Assembly: GCA_001443545.1 (NCBI GenBank)
Contig: LMAD01000001.1
Span: forward strand, 186,001-250,000
Length of the DNA stretch: 64,000 nt
Direction of reading: 5' to 3'
Source: Acidimicrobiaceae bacterium RAAP-2
GTDB lineage: Bacteria > Actinomycetota > Acidimicrobiia > Acidimicrobiales > RAAP-2
Shown here: in pieces, positions 23,819 to 32,506 of the stretch
Layout of the letters: each line of letters starts with the position of its first letter
How positions within the stretch are numbered: the first letter of the stretch is position 1
Position numbers and translations under genes: made by a program
The notes under the pieces: generated by a model
The model's input: the letters and a program-made list of their open reading frames with translations, nothing else
Databases searched by the model: none
What the model was told of the DNA's origin: nothing

Positions 23819-25344
23819 GCCGAACGCTCGCCCCAGGAGATCGAGGCGCCGGCCGGGGCGATCCGCTGGGGCACGCCCCACGGATTATCGCGGCGCAGCG
23901 CCATCGGTAGCAGGTGTTCGGGCACGTTCTGGAAGCTCACCCCGCGAAGGAACCGTCCGATGGCCGCCGTCCCGACCGACGTGCCCGCATCGTTCGTCGT
24001 CGCGGGCCACGGGCCGCCGTGCTGCATCGCCGGTGTGACCGCGACGCCGGTCGGCCAGCCGTTGAAGAGCACGCGGCCCGAGGACCGCTGCAACTGGTCG
24101 ATCAGCGTGACCAACTCGGGCGATGCCTCATCGTCCAGCGCGTGCACCCCGCCGGTCAGGTTGCCCGGGAACAGACGTCGCGCGAGGTCGGCCAGCTGCG
24201 ACTCGTCGTCGTAGCGAACCACCACTGCGAGGGGTCCGAAGGACTCGTCGAGCAACCGCGAACCACTCGACTCGAGGTCCGCTGCATCCACCGAGACGAT
24301 GGTGGGCGTGACCCACCCCTGCCCGTCGACGTCGAAGCGGATAGTACCGAGCGCGATGACCTCGACGCGCTCGGTGGCGAGCACCGTGTCGCGGCGCGCG
24401 CGGTAACTCTGTGCGATCCGCGGATTCAACATGCGGTGTTCGTCGACCCGCTCGGCGGCGTCACGGATCGCCGCGGCGATCACCGACTCGTCACTGACGA
24501 AGAGGAAACCAGGCTTCGTGCAGAACTGGCCCGCCGAGGAGGCCACGCTGGCCACGAAGCCCTCGCCGACCACCACGGGGTCTCGCTCGAGTTTCGCGCG
24601 CGTGACGAACTGCGGATTGACGCTGCCCAGCTCGCCGTAGAAGGGGATCGGTGCCGGACGGGCGGCCGCGACGTCGGCGAGCAGGCGGCCCGCGTGGACC
24701 GAACCGGTGAAGGAACCGGCGCGGACGTGGACGCTCTGGAGCATCTCGACGCCCTGGTCCTGACCGAAGATCACCTGCAACGTGTTGGGTGGTGCCCCGG
24801 CGCCCTCGAGGGCGTCGCTCACGACCTGCGCGGTGCGCAACGACAGTTCGGGGTGGCCCGAGTGGGCCTTCACGATAACCGAACAGCCCGCGGCGAGCGC
24901 CGACGCCGTGTCCCCGCCGGCCACGGAGAACGCGAAGGGGAAGTTGCTCCCCGAGAAGTTCAGCACCGGCCCGAGTGGCGTCAGCGTCCGGCGAAGATCG
25001 GGCCGGGGACCTAACGCGAACTGCGCGTCGGCGTCGTCGATCCGCACGTCCAGGTAGTCGCCGTTGACGACGACGTCCGCGAAGAGGCGCAGCTGCACGG
25101 CGGTGCGCTTCAATTCGCCGCGCAGGCGCACGTCGGTGAGACCGGTCTCGCGCATGGCGATTTCGATCAGCTCGTCGGCCGACGCGATCAGCGCGTCCGC
25201 CGCGGCGACGAGTGCTCGGGCCCGGGAGCGTGGTGGCAGGGTCGACCACTGGTCGAAGGCCGCCGCCGCGGCGCGGCCGATCCGGTCGAGGTCGTCGATC
25301 GACGTCGTGAAGGGATCCGATGGTGCCAAGGGTTCGGACGTCAT
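23815..25344 (-). CDS. 2-oxoglutarate semialdehyde dehydrogenase
   Basis: The ATG at 25344 overlaps the epimerase stop (ATGA), giving 509 residues. This is an aldehyde dehydrogenase of the 2,5-dioxovalerate type: LGPVLNFSGSNFPFAFSVAG, VIVKAHSGHPE, SFTGSVHAG, ELGSVNPQFV, and the catalytic Cys in SSAGQFCTKPG. The ending FQNVPEHLLP is characteristic of this subgroup. It oxidises 2-oxoglutarate semialdehyde to 2-oxoglutarate, the last step of the D-hydroxyproline pathway. It is the last gene of the minus-strand operon. Confidence 0.92.
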   Translation of the reverse strand: MTSEPLAPSDPFTTSIDDLDRIGRAAAAAFDQWSTLPPRSRARALVAAADALIASADELIEIAMRETGLTDVRLRGELKRTAVQLRLFADVVVNGDYLDVRIDDADAQFALGPRPDLRRTLTPLGPVLNFSGSNFPFAFSVAGGDTASALAAGCSVIVKAHSGHPELSLRTAQVVSDALEGAGAPPNTLQVIFGQDQGVEMLQSVHVRAGSFTGSVHAGRLLADVAAARPAPIPFYGELGSVNPQFVTRAKLERDPVVVGEGFVASVASSAGQFCTKPGFLFVSDESVIAAAIRDAAERVDEHRMLNPRIAQSYRARRDTVLATERVEVIALGTIRFDVDGQGWVTPTIVSVDAADLESSGSRLLDESFGPLAVVVRYDDESQLADLARRLFPGNLTGGVHALDDEASPELVTLIDQLQRSSGRVLFNGWPTGVAVTPAMQHGGPWPATTNDAGTSVGTAAIGRFLRGVSFQNVPEHLLPMALRRDNPWGVPQRIAPAGASISWGERSA

Positions 25345-26345
25345 CAGAACTCGAATCCAACGGGGAATGGGTCACTGGGGTCGTAGACGTACTGCGCCAT
25401 TCCCGTGACCCACGCCCGGCCGGTGATCGTGGGGACGATGGCCGCGACGCCAGCGACCTCGGTCTCGGCGACGATCCGTCCGACGAACCGCGTGCCGATG
25501 AACGATTCGTTGACGAAGTCCTCGCCGACCGCCAGCTCGCCGCGCGCCCAGAGCTCGGCCATCCTCGCCGAGGTCCCCGTGCCGCACGGCGAGCGGTCGT
25601 ACCACCCGGGGAAGATGCACATCGCGTGGCGCGAGTGCGCGGCCGTCGATCCCGGCGCGAGGAACTCGACGTGATGGCAGTGGTCGGCGCCGGCCGTCTC
25701 GGGGTGGTGGGGCGGCGCGGTCTCGTTGATCGCGTCCATGAGGGCCAGGCCGACCGCGGTGATCTCGTGCTGGCGCGACCGGTCGAAGGTGAGCCCGACG
25801 TCCTCGAGATTCACGATGGCGTAGAAGTTGCCGCCCCAGGCGAGGCTGTAGGGCACGGCGCCGACGCCGGGGACGTCGATGACGTCGTCGAGTCGCACCA
25901 CGAAGGACGGGACGTTCTCAATCGTCACCGACTCGGCGTGACCGTCGGCGACGCGCACCCGGGCGACCACGAGACCGGCCGGCGTGTCGAGCCGAACGGT
26001 CGTGACCGGCTCGACGGCTTCGACCATCCCGGTCTCGACCAGTACCGTCGCGAGCCCGATGGTCCCGTGGCCGCACATCGGCAGGCAGCCCGAGACCTCG
26101 ATGTAGACCACGCCCCACTCGGCGTCGGGCCGGGTCGAGGGCTGCAGGATCGCGCCGCTCATGGCGGCGTGTCCGCGAGGTTCGAACATCAAGAACTTGC
26201 GGATGTCGTCGAGGTGCTCGATGAAGTAGAGCCGCTTGTCGTTCATCGTGTCACCGGGGATCACCCCCACGCCCCCCGTCACGACGCGCGTGGGCATTCC
26301 TTCGGTGTGCGAGTCGACGGCGGTGATCACGCGACTGGTTCTCAT
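25344..26345 (-). CDS. 4-hydroxyproline 2-epimerase (proline racemase family)
   Basis: The protein has 333 residues. The two catalytic cysteines lie in LPMCGHGTIG and DRSPCGTGTSAR, and GGNFYAIVN supports the racemase/epimerase class. With a D-hydroxyproline dehydrogenase set and a DapA-like deaminase upstream in the same operon, the likely reaction is trans-4-hydroxy-L-proline to cis-4-hydroxy-D-proline. Proline racemase is the main alternative. It is 7 bp downstream of the DapA-like gene and overlaps the dehydrogenase start. Confidence 0.87.
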   Translation of the reverse strand: MRTSRVITAVDSHTEGMPTRVVTGGVGVIPGDTMNDKRLYFIEHLDDIRKFLMFEPRGHAAMSGAILQPSTRPDAEWGVVYIEVSGCLPMCGHGTIGLATVLVETGMVEAVEPVTTVRLDTPAGLVVARVRVADGHAESVTIENVPSFVVRLDDVIDVPGVGAVPYSLAWGGNFYAIVNLEDVGLTFDRSRQHEITAVGLALMDAINETAPPHHPETAGADHCHHVEFLAPGSTAAHSRHAMCIFPGWYDRSPCGTGTSARMAELWARGELAVGEDFVNESFIGTRFVGRIVAETEVAGVAAIVPTITGRAWVTGMAQYVYDPSDPFPVGFEF

Positions 26346-26352
26346 CGGTCGA

Positions 26353-27279
26353 CTACCCCTTCACCCTCGTCGCCAGGTAGTCCAAAGCCCGACGGGTCTC
26401 GTCGCGCACCCGCGCCTCGTTCTCCGGGCTCAACGGTCCCCGCGGTGGCCGCGTGGGGCCACCGAAGCTCTGACCGGCGAGGTCGATCGAGAGTTTGATG
26501 GCCTGGACGAACTCGACCCGTGAGTCCCAGCGAAAGACTGGCACGAGATGCTCATAGATCTCCTTGGCCCCGGCGAAGTCGCCCGCCATCGCCCGGTCGT
26601 AGATCTCGACGGCCTCGCGGGGGAACGCGTTCGGGTAGCCGGCGAACCAGCCCACGGCGCCCGCCACGATCGACTCGAACAAGAGGTCGTCGGCGCCCGC
26701 GATGACGTCGATGTCGCAGCGCTCCTTGATCTCCATGACCCGCCGGACGTCGGCCGAGAACTCCTTGACCGCGATCACCTCGGGGATCTCCGCCAGCGAC
26801 GCGACCAGACTCGGGGTGAGGTCGACCTTGGTGTCGAAGGGGTTGTTGTAGGCCATGATCGGAATCCCCACCTCAGCGACGCGGGTGAAGTGCTCGACGA
26901 CCTCGGAGTCCGACGCGCGGTAGATCGTCGGTGGGAGCAGGAGCACGCCGTCGGCACCGTCCTCTTGGGCGTTGCGCGCCCACTGCTGAGCCTGGTGCCA
27001 GCCGACCCCGTGCACGCCCGCGATCACGATGCCCCGGTCCCCCACCGTATCGACCGCGACCTGGACCACCTTTCGACGTTCGTCGTCGGTCAACGACGAG
27101 TACTCGCCGAGCGATCCATTCGGTCCCACCCCTCGACAGCCACTGCGGATCAACCAGTCGCAGTGCTCCGCGAATCGGTCGTAGTCCACCGCGAGTCCCG
27201 CCGGGGCGCTCGGGTCCTCCTTGAACGCGAGGGCCGTCGCGACAATGACTCCTCGGAAATTGACTTGCTCATCGTTCAT
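26353..27279 (-). CDS. DapA-family lyase, probable pyrroline-4-hydroxy-2-carboxylate deaminase
   Basis: This is a 308-residue class I aldolase fold. The Schiff-base Lys is in VIAVKEFSAD, the Tyr in IMAYNNPFD, and GPNGSLGEYSSLT replaces the classical GTTGE region. Members next to 4-hydroxyproline epimerase and 2-oxoglutarate semialdehyde dehydrogenase genes remove ammonia and water from 1-pyrroline-4-hydroxy-2-carboxylate to give 2-oxoglutarate semialdehyde. It starts at the ATG at 27279, 13 bp after the FAD oxidoreductase gene. Confidence 0.88.
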   Translation of the reverse strand: MNDEQVNFRGVIVATALAFKEDPSAPAGLAVDYDRFAEHCDWLIRSGCRGVGPNGSLGEYSSLTDDERRKVVQVAVDTVGDRGIVIAGVHGVGWHQAQQWARNAQEDGADGVLLLPPTIYRASDSEVVEHFTRVAEVGIPIMAYNNPFDTKVDLTPSLVASLAEIPEVIAVKEFSADVRRVMEIKERCDIDVIAGADDLLFESIVAGAVGWFAGYPNAFPREAVEIYDRAMAGDFAGAKEIYEHLVPVFRWDSRVEFVQAIKLSIDLAGQSFGGPTRPPRGPLSPENEARVRDETRRALDYLATRVKG

Positions 27280-27292
27280 CTCTGGCCTTTCA

Positions 27293-28714
27293 CTACGGTC
27301 GTTGCTTCGTTGACGTCGTTCGTTCGCCCTGGCGCGCGAGCTCGCCGAGGCGGATCGGGGCGGCGATGGGGCGCCGGTCGGTGGTGCGGGGACCGCTCAA
27401 GCGCCCCTGGGGCGTGCGAGCCCCGAGGATCCCCTCCACCGTGCGTCCACACACTCGGCCCTGGCACGCCCCGAGACCCGCGCGCGTGAGCAGCTTCAGT
27501 GATCGCAACCCCGACGAGCGAGTCGTCGTCGCGGCCGAGCACAGGCTCGCGAAGCTCACCTCCTCGCACCGACAGACGATGGTCTCGTCGGTGAGCCAGG
27601 TGGTCCAGTTCTCCCCAATGGCGTGGGCGCGCGCCAGGCGACGTGCGAACTGACGTAGGACGCCCCGGCGCAGGCGGAGCATCCGGACCGCGGGGTCGTG
27701 CAATCGGCCACCGGCGGCCAGGTGCCCGGCCAGCGCCCCTTCGACCAACGCCAGGTCGACCCCGCCGATGCCGGTGATCTCACCGGCGGCGAAGACCGAC
27801 GCCACGCTCGTGCGCTGCTCGTCGTCGACCTCGACGAATCGCTCGGCGCTCAGGCGGCACCCGGCGGCGATGGCCAGCTCGAGTCGGGGGGTGAACCCGT
27901 GGCCGAGGCACACCGCGTCGACGGCGACGGACCGCTCGCTGCCGGCGATCGGCCGCCACGAGCCGTCGACGGCGCTGATCGTCACCGACTCGACGCGGTC
28001 GCGTCCCTCGATTGCGGTGACCGCGTGACCGGTCACGTAGGGGATCCGGTGGCCGATGTGCGAGGACGCGTACCCGGCTAACTCGAGCACCTTGTGGGGC
28101 GTGGCCAGCAACTCCCAGGGTCGGGCGGTCCAGTGGCGTACCAGTCGCGAGGCGCGGCTGGCCTCGTAGACGCCGACGACCGTGCTACCTGAGCGGACCA
28201 ACGACGCGGCCACCGGCAGGAGGAACGGTCCGGTCCCGGCGACGACGACGCGCTCGCCGACGCGTACCCGTTCGCCCTTGGCCAGCGCCTGAGCGCCGCC
28301 CGCCGTGAACACCCCGGGCAGGTCCCACCCGGGGATCGGCAGCGCACGGTCGAAGGCGCCGGTCGCCAGCACCACCGCGCCGGCGTCGTAGACGCGCGCC
28401 TCGCGATCGGTACCGTCGGCCTCGCCCACCATCACGTGGATCCGGCCGTGATCGATCGCCCAGACGTGCGCGCCGGTCACGACCTCGCAGCGCGGGTCGG
28501 CCTCGAGTTGTTCGCGCATCGACTGGAATCGCTCCCACCCGTGATGGAGCACCGACTCGCGGCGCGCCGGACGTTCGGGGGGCAGGTGACGCCAGTACTG
28601 TCCGCCCAGGTAGTCCGAGGAGTCGAACAAGACGACCGGCCGGCCGACGGCGCGCGCCGACACCGCGGCCGCGAGGCCAGCCGGTCCCGCGCCGATCACG
28701 ATCAGCTGGTCCAT
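27293..28714 (-). CDS. FAD/NAD(P) oxidoreductase with BFD-type iron-sulfur segment, D-hydroxyproline dehydrogenase subunit
   Basis: The ATG at 28714 overlaps the ferredoxin-like stop by one base, giving 473 residues. LIVIGAGPAGLAAAVSA is the FAD-binding Rossmann motif, and VVVAGTGPFLLPVAASL the second dinucleotide site. The C terminus has CRCEEVSF, then GLGACQGRVCG, the four-cysteine BFD-like [2Fe-2S] domain of HcnB-type subunits. Together with the 2Fe-2S protein and the DadA-like protein it resembles the heteromeric D-hydroxyproline dehydrogenases (related to HcnABC and octopine/nopaline oxidases) that oxidise cis-4-hydroxy-D-proline. Confidence 0.87.
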   Translation of the reverse strand: MDQLIVIGAGPAGLAAAVSARAVGRPVVLFDSSDYLGGQYWRHLPPERPARRESVLHHGWERFQSMREQLEADPRCEVVTGAHVWAIDHGRIHVMVGEADGTDREARVYDAGAVVLATGAFDRALPIPGWDLPGVFTAGGAQALAKGERVRVGERVVVAGTGPFLLPVAASLVRSGSTVVGVYEASRASRLVRHWTARPWELLATPHKVLELAGYASSHIGHRIPYVTGHAVTAIEGRDRVESVTISAVDGSWRPIAGSERSVAVDAVCLGHGFTPRLELAIAAGCRLSAERFVEVDDEQRTSVASVFAAGEITGIGGVDLALVEGALAGHLAAGGRLHDPAVRMLRLRRGVLRQFARRLARAHAIGENWTTWLTDETIVCRCEEVSFASLCSAATTTRSSGLRSLKLLTRAGLGACQGRVCGRTVEGILGARTPQGRLSGPRTTDRRPIAAPIRLGELARQGERTTSTKQRP

Positions 28715-29043
28715 CACCGGTCTCCCGACGGGCCGAGCGGCGCATCACGGTGGAACACCACGGCGTCCCCGGACGCGGCACGACGTTGGCAGGCGCGCAC
28801 GTCACGTTGACCGTTGACGATGACCAGGCAGTCGAAGCAGACCCCGATGCCGCAGAAGGCGCCGCGCGGGCGGTCCCCGAACGACGTCGAACGCCACGCC
28901 AGGATGTCCGAGGCGAGCAGCACCCCGGCCAGCGTCTGGCCGAGCACGCCGTCGACGGGCTCGCCGTTCACGGTGATCGTGATCGGGGTCGCGGCCCGGG
29001 GGGCGATCGGGTCGTTGGCCTCGGGAACCAGTCGGGCGGTCAT
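28714..29043 (-). CDS. 2Fe-2S ferredoxin-like subunit of D-hydroxyproline dehydrogenase
   Basis: At 109 residues it matches the small HcnA-type subunits. FCGIGVCFDC and a later RACQR supply the four cysteines of a plant-type [2Fe-2S] cluster, after ITITVNGEPVDGVLGQTL. It probably relays electrons between the two flavoprotein subunits. It overlaps both neighbours (ATGA with the oxidase stop, TGATG with the FAD subunit), so the three are translationally coupled. Confidence 0.87.
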   Translation of the reverse strand: MTARLVPEANDPIAPRAATPITITVNGEPVDGVLGQTLAGVLLASDILAWRSTSFGDRPRGAFCGIGVCFDCLVIVNGQRDVRACQRRAASGDAVVFHRDAPLGPSGDR

Positions 29044-30209
29044 CGCGGCGTCCCCACCAACGACGCTCGACCACTCGAGAAGGGCTCGACTGACATCGCT
29101 GGCGTCTCGCCGAGCAGCGACGCCGCCAAGAGCTCGGCGGTCGCCGGCGCGAGGCCGATGCCCGCGCCCTCGTGCCCGGCGGCGTACCAGAGCCCCGCCA
29201 CGTCCTGGTCGGGCCCGATGACGGGCAGGTGATCGCGCGAGTGCGGACGGAACCCGCCGTAGGCGCGGATGATCGACACCTCGCTCAGGAAGGGCATGAG
29301 CCGGATCGCCTTGGCGGCGATCTCGCCCAGGATGGCCACGTCGATCGCGTCGTCGAACCCGACGTTCTGGCGTGACGAGCCGATCAGCACCGTGCCCGAG
29401 GCGGTCGACTCGATCACGGTCGACGTCTGCAGGACGTGGTCGTCCGATTGGACCGCCCCGACGTAGCTCGCGTCGTAGACCTTGTGGAAGATTCGCTGGG
29501 GCATGCGAGACGTCACCAGCAGCAGACCCTTGCGCGGACCCACGTAGAGGGTGCCCCCGAGCGTGCGCGCGACCTCACCCGACCAGGGCCCCGCGGCCAC
29601 GACCACGTGATCGGCCATCAGGGGTCCGTTGGACGTCGTGACGCCGGTCAGTCGTCCGTCGGCGTCGCGCACCGGACCGGTGACGACGGTATCGACGAGC
29701 ACGTGCGCGCCGGCCCCCCGCGCCGATGCCAGGAGGGCCTCGGCGGCGATGGTGGGCTGGACCTGGGCGTCTTGGGGGTAGTAGACGGCCGCGGAGATCG
29801 ACGGGGACAGTTCGGGTTCCATCGCGAGTGCCTCGTCGACGCCGAGAACTCGCGCGTCGACGCCGGCCCGTCGCTGTTCGTCGGCGAAGCGCGTGAGCCC
29901 CTCCGCCTCTCGCGAGCCGATCGCCGCGACGATCCCGCCCTTGGGGTCGAACTCGATCGAGGCGAACTGTGGGCCGACCTCGCGCGCCAGCTCGCGACGC
30001 AAGGTCTCCCAGAGCTCCAAGGAGTACAGCGCGAGCGCCAGTTCGGCGCCCGGCGCCTTGTCGCTCACCAGGAGGTTGCCCTCACCCGCGGCCGAGGTGG
30101 CGCCAACGGCCGACCCTCGATCGACGACGGTCACGTCGACGCCTCGTCGTGCGAGGGAGCGAGCACAGGCGGCACCGATGATACCAGCGCCAATGATCAG
30201 GACTTTCAC
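29040..30209 (-). CDS. DadA-like FAD-dependent amine oxidase, catalytic subunit of D-hydroxyproline dehydrogenase
   Basis: The GTG at 30209 (VKVLIIGAGIIGAACARSLA) is preferred over the GTG at 30215 because GGGGAG lies nine bases before it; the protein has 389 residues. The N-terminal FAD motif, the DAO-domain features (YYPQDAQVQP, VVVAAGPWS) and the C-terminal GHEGAGIGLAPATAELLA are clear. It should bind the D-hydroxyproline substrate. It is the first gene of the six-gene catabolic operon, downstream of the regulator and a dyad at 30231-30243. Confidence 0.87.
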   Translation of the reverse strand: MKVLIIGAGIIGAACARSLARRGVDVTVVDRGSAVGATSAAGEGNLLVSDKAPGAELALALYSLELWETLRRELAREVGPQFASIEFDPKGGIVAAIGSREAEGLTRFADEQRRAGVDARVLGVDEALAMEPELSPSISAAVYYPQDAQVQPTIAAEALLASARGAGAHVLVDTVVTGPVRDADGRLTGVTTSNGPLMADHVVVAAGPWSGEVARTLGGTLYVGPRKGLLLVTSRMPQRIFHKVYDASYVGAVQSDDHVLQTSTVIESTASGTVLIGSSRQNVGFDDAIDVAILGEIAAKAIRLMPFLSEVSIIRAYGGFRPHSRDHLPVIGPDQDVAGLWYAAGHEGAGIGLAPATAELLAASLLGETPAMSVEPFSSGRASLVGTPR

Positions 30210-30230
30210 CCCCACGTGCTCCCCACTTAT

Positions 30231-30243
30231 AACATGTAACATT
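30231..30243. promoter_or_regulatory. Candidate GntR operator upstream of the oxidase operon
   Basis: AACATGTAACATT contains ATGT-A-ACAT, resembling ATGT-GGT-ACAT at 19717-19727 upstream of the other catabolic operon. It lies 22 bp before the oxidase start codon, in an A+T-rich patch that may also hold the promoter. Confidence 0.4.
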
Positions 30244-30281
30244 CTATAGTACTCGAAGTGGCGAGCGACGCGCGCGGGCGC

Positions 30282-30977
30282 CTAGTGGGGATTGCCCGCG
30301 CCGTCGGCCTCGACGATCCCCGCCCACCAGCCGAGCACGTGTCCGACGTGGCGCACCATCAACTGCTCGGCGGCGGCCCCGCGACCGGCGCCGAGCAGGT
30401 CCAGCAACTCGTGGTGTTCGAGCGCCGACTTGCGCAGCACCTCGGTATTACGCAGACCGGACAGCCCGACCATGCGCGTCTGCTTGCGCAGCTCCGCGAC
30501 GATGTCGACGAGTCGTCGATTGCCCGTCAACTCCAACAGCGACAGGTGGAACGCGGTGTCGGCGGCCAGGTACCCCTTGAAGTCGATCTGCTCGACGTTG
30601 GCGACGATGCGGTCGGCGAGTGTGCGATAGGTCTCCAACGGCGCGCCCTTGAGGTGGGTGGCGACGATTCGCATCGCGGGGGCCTCCAGCCACGTCCGGA
30701 TCTCGACGATCTCGTGGAGGTCCTGGGTGCTCACGGTCGTCACTCGGAATCCCTTGTTCTTGACCGACTCGACGAAACCACGCTTCTCCAGGTCCAGCAT
30801 CGCCTCGCGAACCGGGGTCGCCGACACCGCGAACTGCGCGGCGAGCGCCGGGACCGTCACCAGCTCACCCTGCTCGAGCTCGCCCGAGATGATGGCCGCC
30901 GCCAACGAGCTCTCCACCTTCGTGCGAAGGTTCTCCTCGACTCGAATCTCGCGAATGGACGATCGCTTCGCGGACAT
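30282..30977 (-). CDS. GntR-family (FCD) transcriptional regulator
   Basis: The ATG at 30977 gives 231 residues; in-frame GTGs at 30983 and 30986 are alternatives. The N-terminal winged helix (LAAAIISGELEQGELVTVPA, then LAAQFAVSATPVREAMLDLE) and GFRVTTVS lead into an all-helical FCD effector domain with the expected histidines (DTAFHLSLL, EHHELLDLL, MVRHVGHV). FCD regulators usually respond to a carboxylate or amino-acid-derived ligand. Placed between the oxidase operon and the liv-type genes, it probably represses both until hydroxyproline or a metabolite binds. Confidence 0.9.
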   Translation of the reverse strand: MSAKRSSIREIRVEENLRTKVESSLAAAIISGELEQGELVTVPALAAQFAVSATPVREAMLDLEKRGFVESVKNKGFRVTTVSTQDLHEIVEIRTWLEAPAMRIVATHLKGAPLETYRTLADRIVANVEQIDFKGYLAADTAFHLSLLELTGNRRLVDIVAELRKQTRMVGLSGLRNTEVLRKSALEHHELLDLLGAGRGAAAEQLMVRHVGHVLGWWAGIVEADGAGNPH

Positions 30978-31010
30978 GGTCACCACGCCCTCCTTCTTGC
31001 CGTCGTCGAG

Positions 31011-31742
31011 TCAATCGTGGTCATCAGCGGACTTTCCGAGGTAGGCGTCCGAGAGGCGCGAGTCGTCGACCAACGACGCCGACGGACCCGACAGCACGAC
31101 CGAGCCCTGTTGGAGCACGTAGGCCCGCGACGCGATCTCCAAGGCGAGGGACACGTTCTGTTCGACGAGCAGGACAGTAGTGCCCAACTTCGCGACCTCT
31201 TCGAGCATGTCGTAGACGATGTCGACCTTCTGGGGGTCCAGGCCGAGCGACGGCTCGTCGATCATGAGTACCCGGGGGTTGGACATCATCGCGCGACCGA
31301 TGGCGAGCACCTGCTGTTCGCCGCCCGAGAGGGTCCCCGCCAACCGCTGGAAGTGCTGTTGGAGCAGGGGGAAGAGTCCGAGCACCTCGTTGAGGCGACG
31401 GGCGCGTTCCGTGCGATTGCGCTGCGTGCCGTAGGCGCCGAGCTCCAGGTTCTCGCCGATCGTCAACGTCGTGAAGATGCGTCGACCCTCAGGGACGTGC
31501 ACCAACCCCTGGATCACGCGTCGGTGGGCCGACAGCTTGCCGAAGTTGTCCCCGAAGAACGCGATTGAACCGTGGCGTGGGTGGATGATGCCCGAAATGG
31601 CCTTGAGCAGGGTGCTCTTGCCCGCCCCGTTCGCCCCTAAGAGCGCCACGATCTCGCCTTCGTCGACGTAGAGGTCGACGTCTTCGACGCCCCGAACGGC
31701 GCCGTAGTAGACGCTGACCCCGTTGAGCTCGAGCGCCCTCAC
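31011..31742 (-). CDS. livF: Branched-chain amino-acid-type ABC transporter ATPase LivF
   Basis: The GTG at 31742 overlaps the LivG stop (GTGA), giving 243 residues. Walker A is GANGAGKST, the signature LSGGEQQ and Walker B VLMIDEPSLGLDP; VYYGAVRGVEDVDL at the start is typical of LivF. It powers uptake with LivG. Given the adjoining catabolic genes, the substrate may be hydroxyproline or a related proline derivative rather than leucine. Confidence 0.92.
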   Translation of the reverse strand: MRALELNGVSVYYGAVRGVEDVDLYVDEGEIVALLGANGAGKSTLLKAISGIIHPRHGSIAFFGDNFGKLSAHRRVIQGLVHVPEGRRIFTTLTIGENLELGAYGTQRNRTERARRLNEVLGLFPLLQQHFQRLAGTLSGGEQQVLAIGRAMMSNPRVLMIDEPSLGLDPQKVDIVYDMLEEVAKLGTTVLLVEQNVSLALEIASRAYVLQQGSVVLSGPSASLVDDSRLSDAYLGKSADDHD

Positions 31743-32506
31743 TTGCGCTTCCTGCCCATGTAGGCGCGGATGACGTCGGGGTTGTTGCGCACGTCCTGGG
31801 GTAGCCCCGACGCGATGATCCGACCGTTGTCGAGCACCGTGACCTCGGTCGCGATCTCCATGACCAGGTCGACGTCGTGCTCGATCATGATCACACACGT
31901 CCCCTGCGCGTGGATCCGTTGAATGACGCGCGACAGCTCCTCGCGCTCGACCGAACTCACGCCGGCCGCCGGCTCGTCCAGCAGGACCACGACCGGGTCG
32001 GCGATCAGCACCCGGGCGAGCTCCATGCGCTTTCTCATGCCGTAGGGGAGGTCACCGGCGAGGTTGTTCCACTGATCGGCGAGTCCCACGAACTCCAGAC
32101 TGGACATCGCCTCGCTGCGTAGTTGCCGCTCGTTGCGCCGGAAACCCGGGCTCGCCACCGTGATCGAGAAGAGATTCGCCGTCGCTCGCAGGTGACCGCC
32201 GGCCAGTACGTTCTCCAGCACCGACATCTTGGGAAAGACGCGAATGTTCTGGAAGGTGCGCCGGATGCCCAGCCCCGCCACCTTCGCCGCGTCCAGACCC
32301 GTGACCTCGGAACCCCGGAAGCGAACGGCCCCGCTGGTCGGCTTGTAGTACCCGGTCAGACAGTTGAAGAACGACGTCTTGCCGGCGCCGTTCGGACCGA
32401 TGATCGCGTGCAGCGAGCCCGCTTCGATCTGGATCGACAGGTCGCTCAACGCGTTCACGCCGCCGAACTGCAGCGAGAGGTGCTCGGTCTCGAGTACCGC
32501 GGTCAC
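31739..32506 (-). CDS. livG: Branched-chain amino-acid-type ABC transporter ATPase LivG
   Basis: The GTG at 32506 overlaps the LivM stop, giving 255 residues. Walker A is GPNGAGKTS and Walker B is VVVLLDEPAAGVS. The segment before Walker B, LPYGMRKRMELARVL, replaces the usual signature with YGMRKR, as in many LivG proteins. IRRTFQNIRVFPKMSVLENV is the LivG Q-loop region. It is a cytoplasmic partner of LivF. Confidence 0.92.
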   Translation of the reverse strand: MTAVLETEHLSLQFGGVNALSDLSIQIEAGSLHAIIGPNGAGKTSFFNCLTGYYKPTSGAVRFRGSEVTGLDAAKVAGLGIRRTFQNIRVFPKMSVLENVLAGGHLRATANLFSITVASPGFRRNERQLRSEAMSSLEFVGLADQWNNLAGDLPYGMRKRMELARVLIADPVVVLLDEPAAGVSSVEREELSRVIQRIHAQGTCVIMIEHDVDLVMEIATEVTVLDNGRIIASGLPQDVRNNPDVIRAYMGRKRK

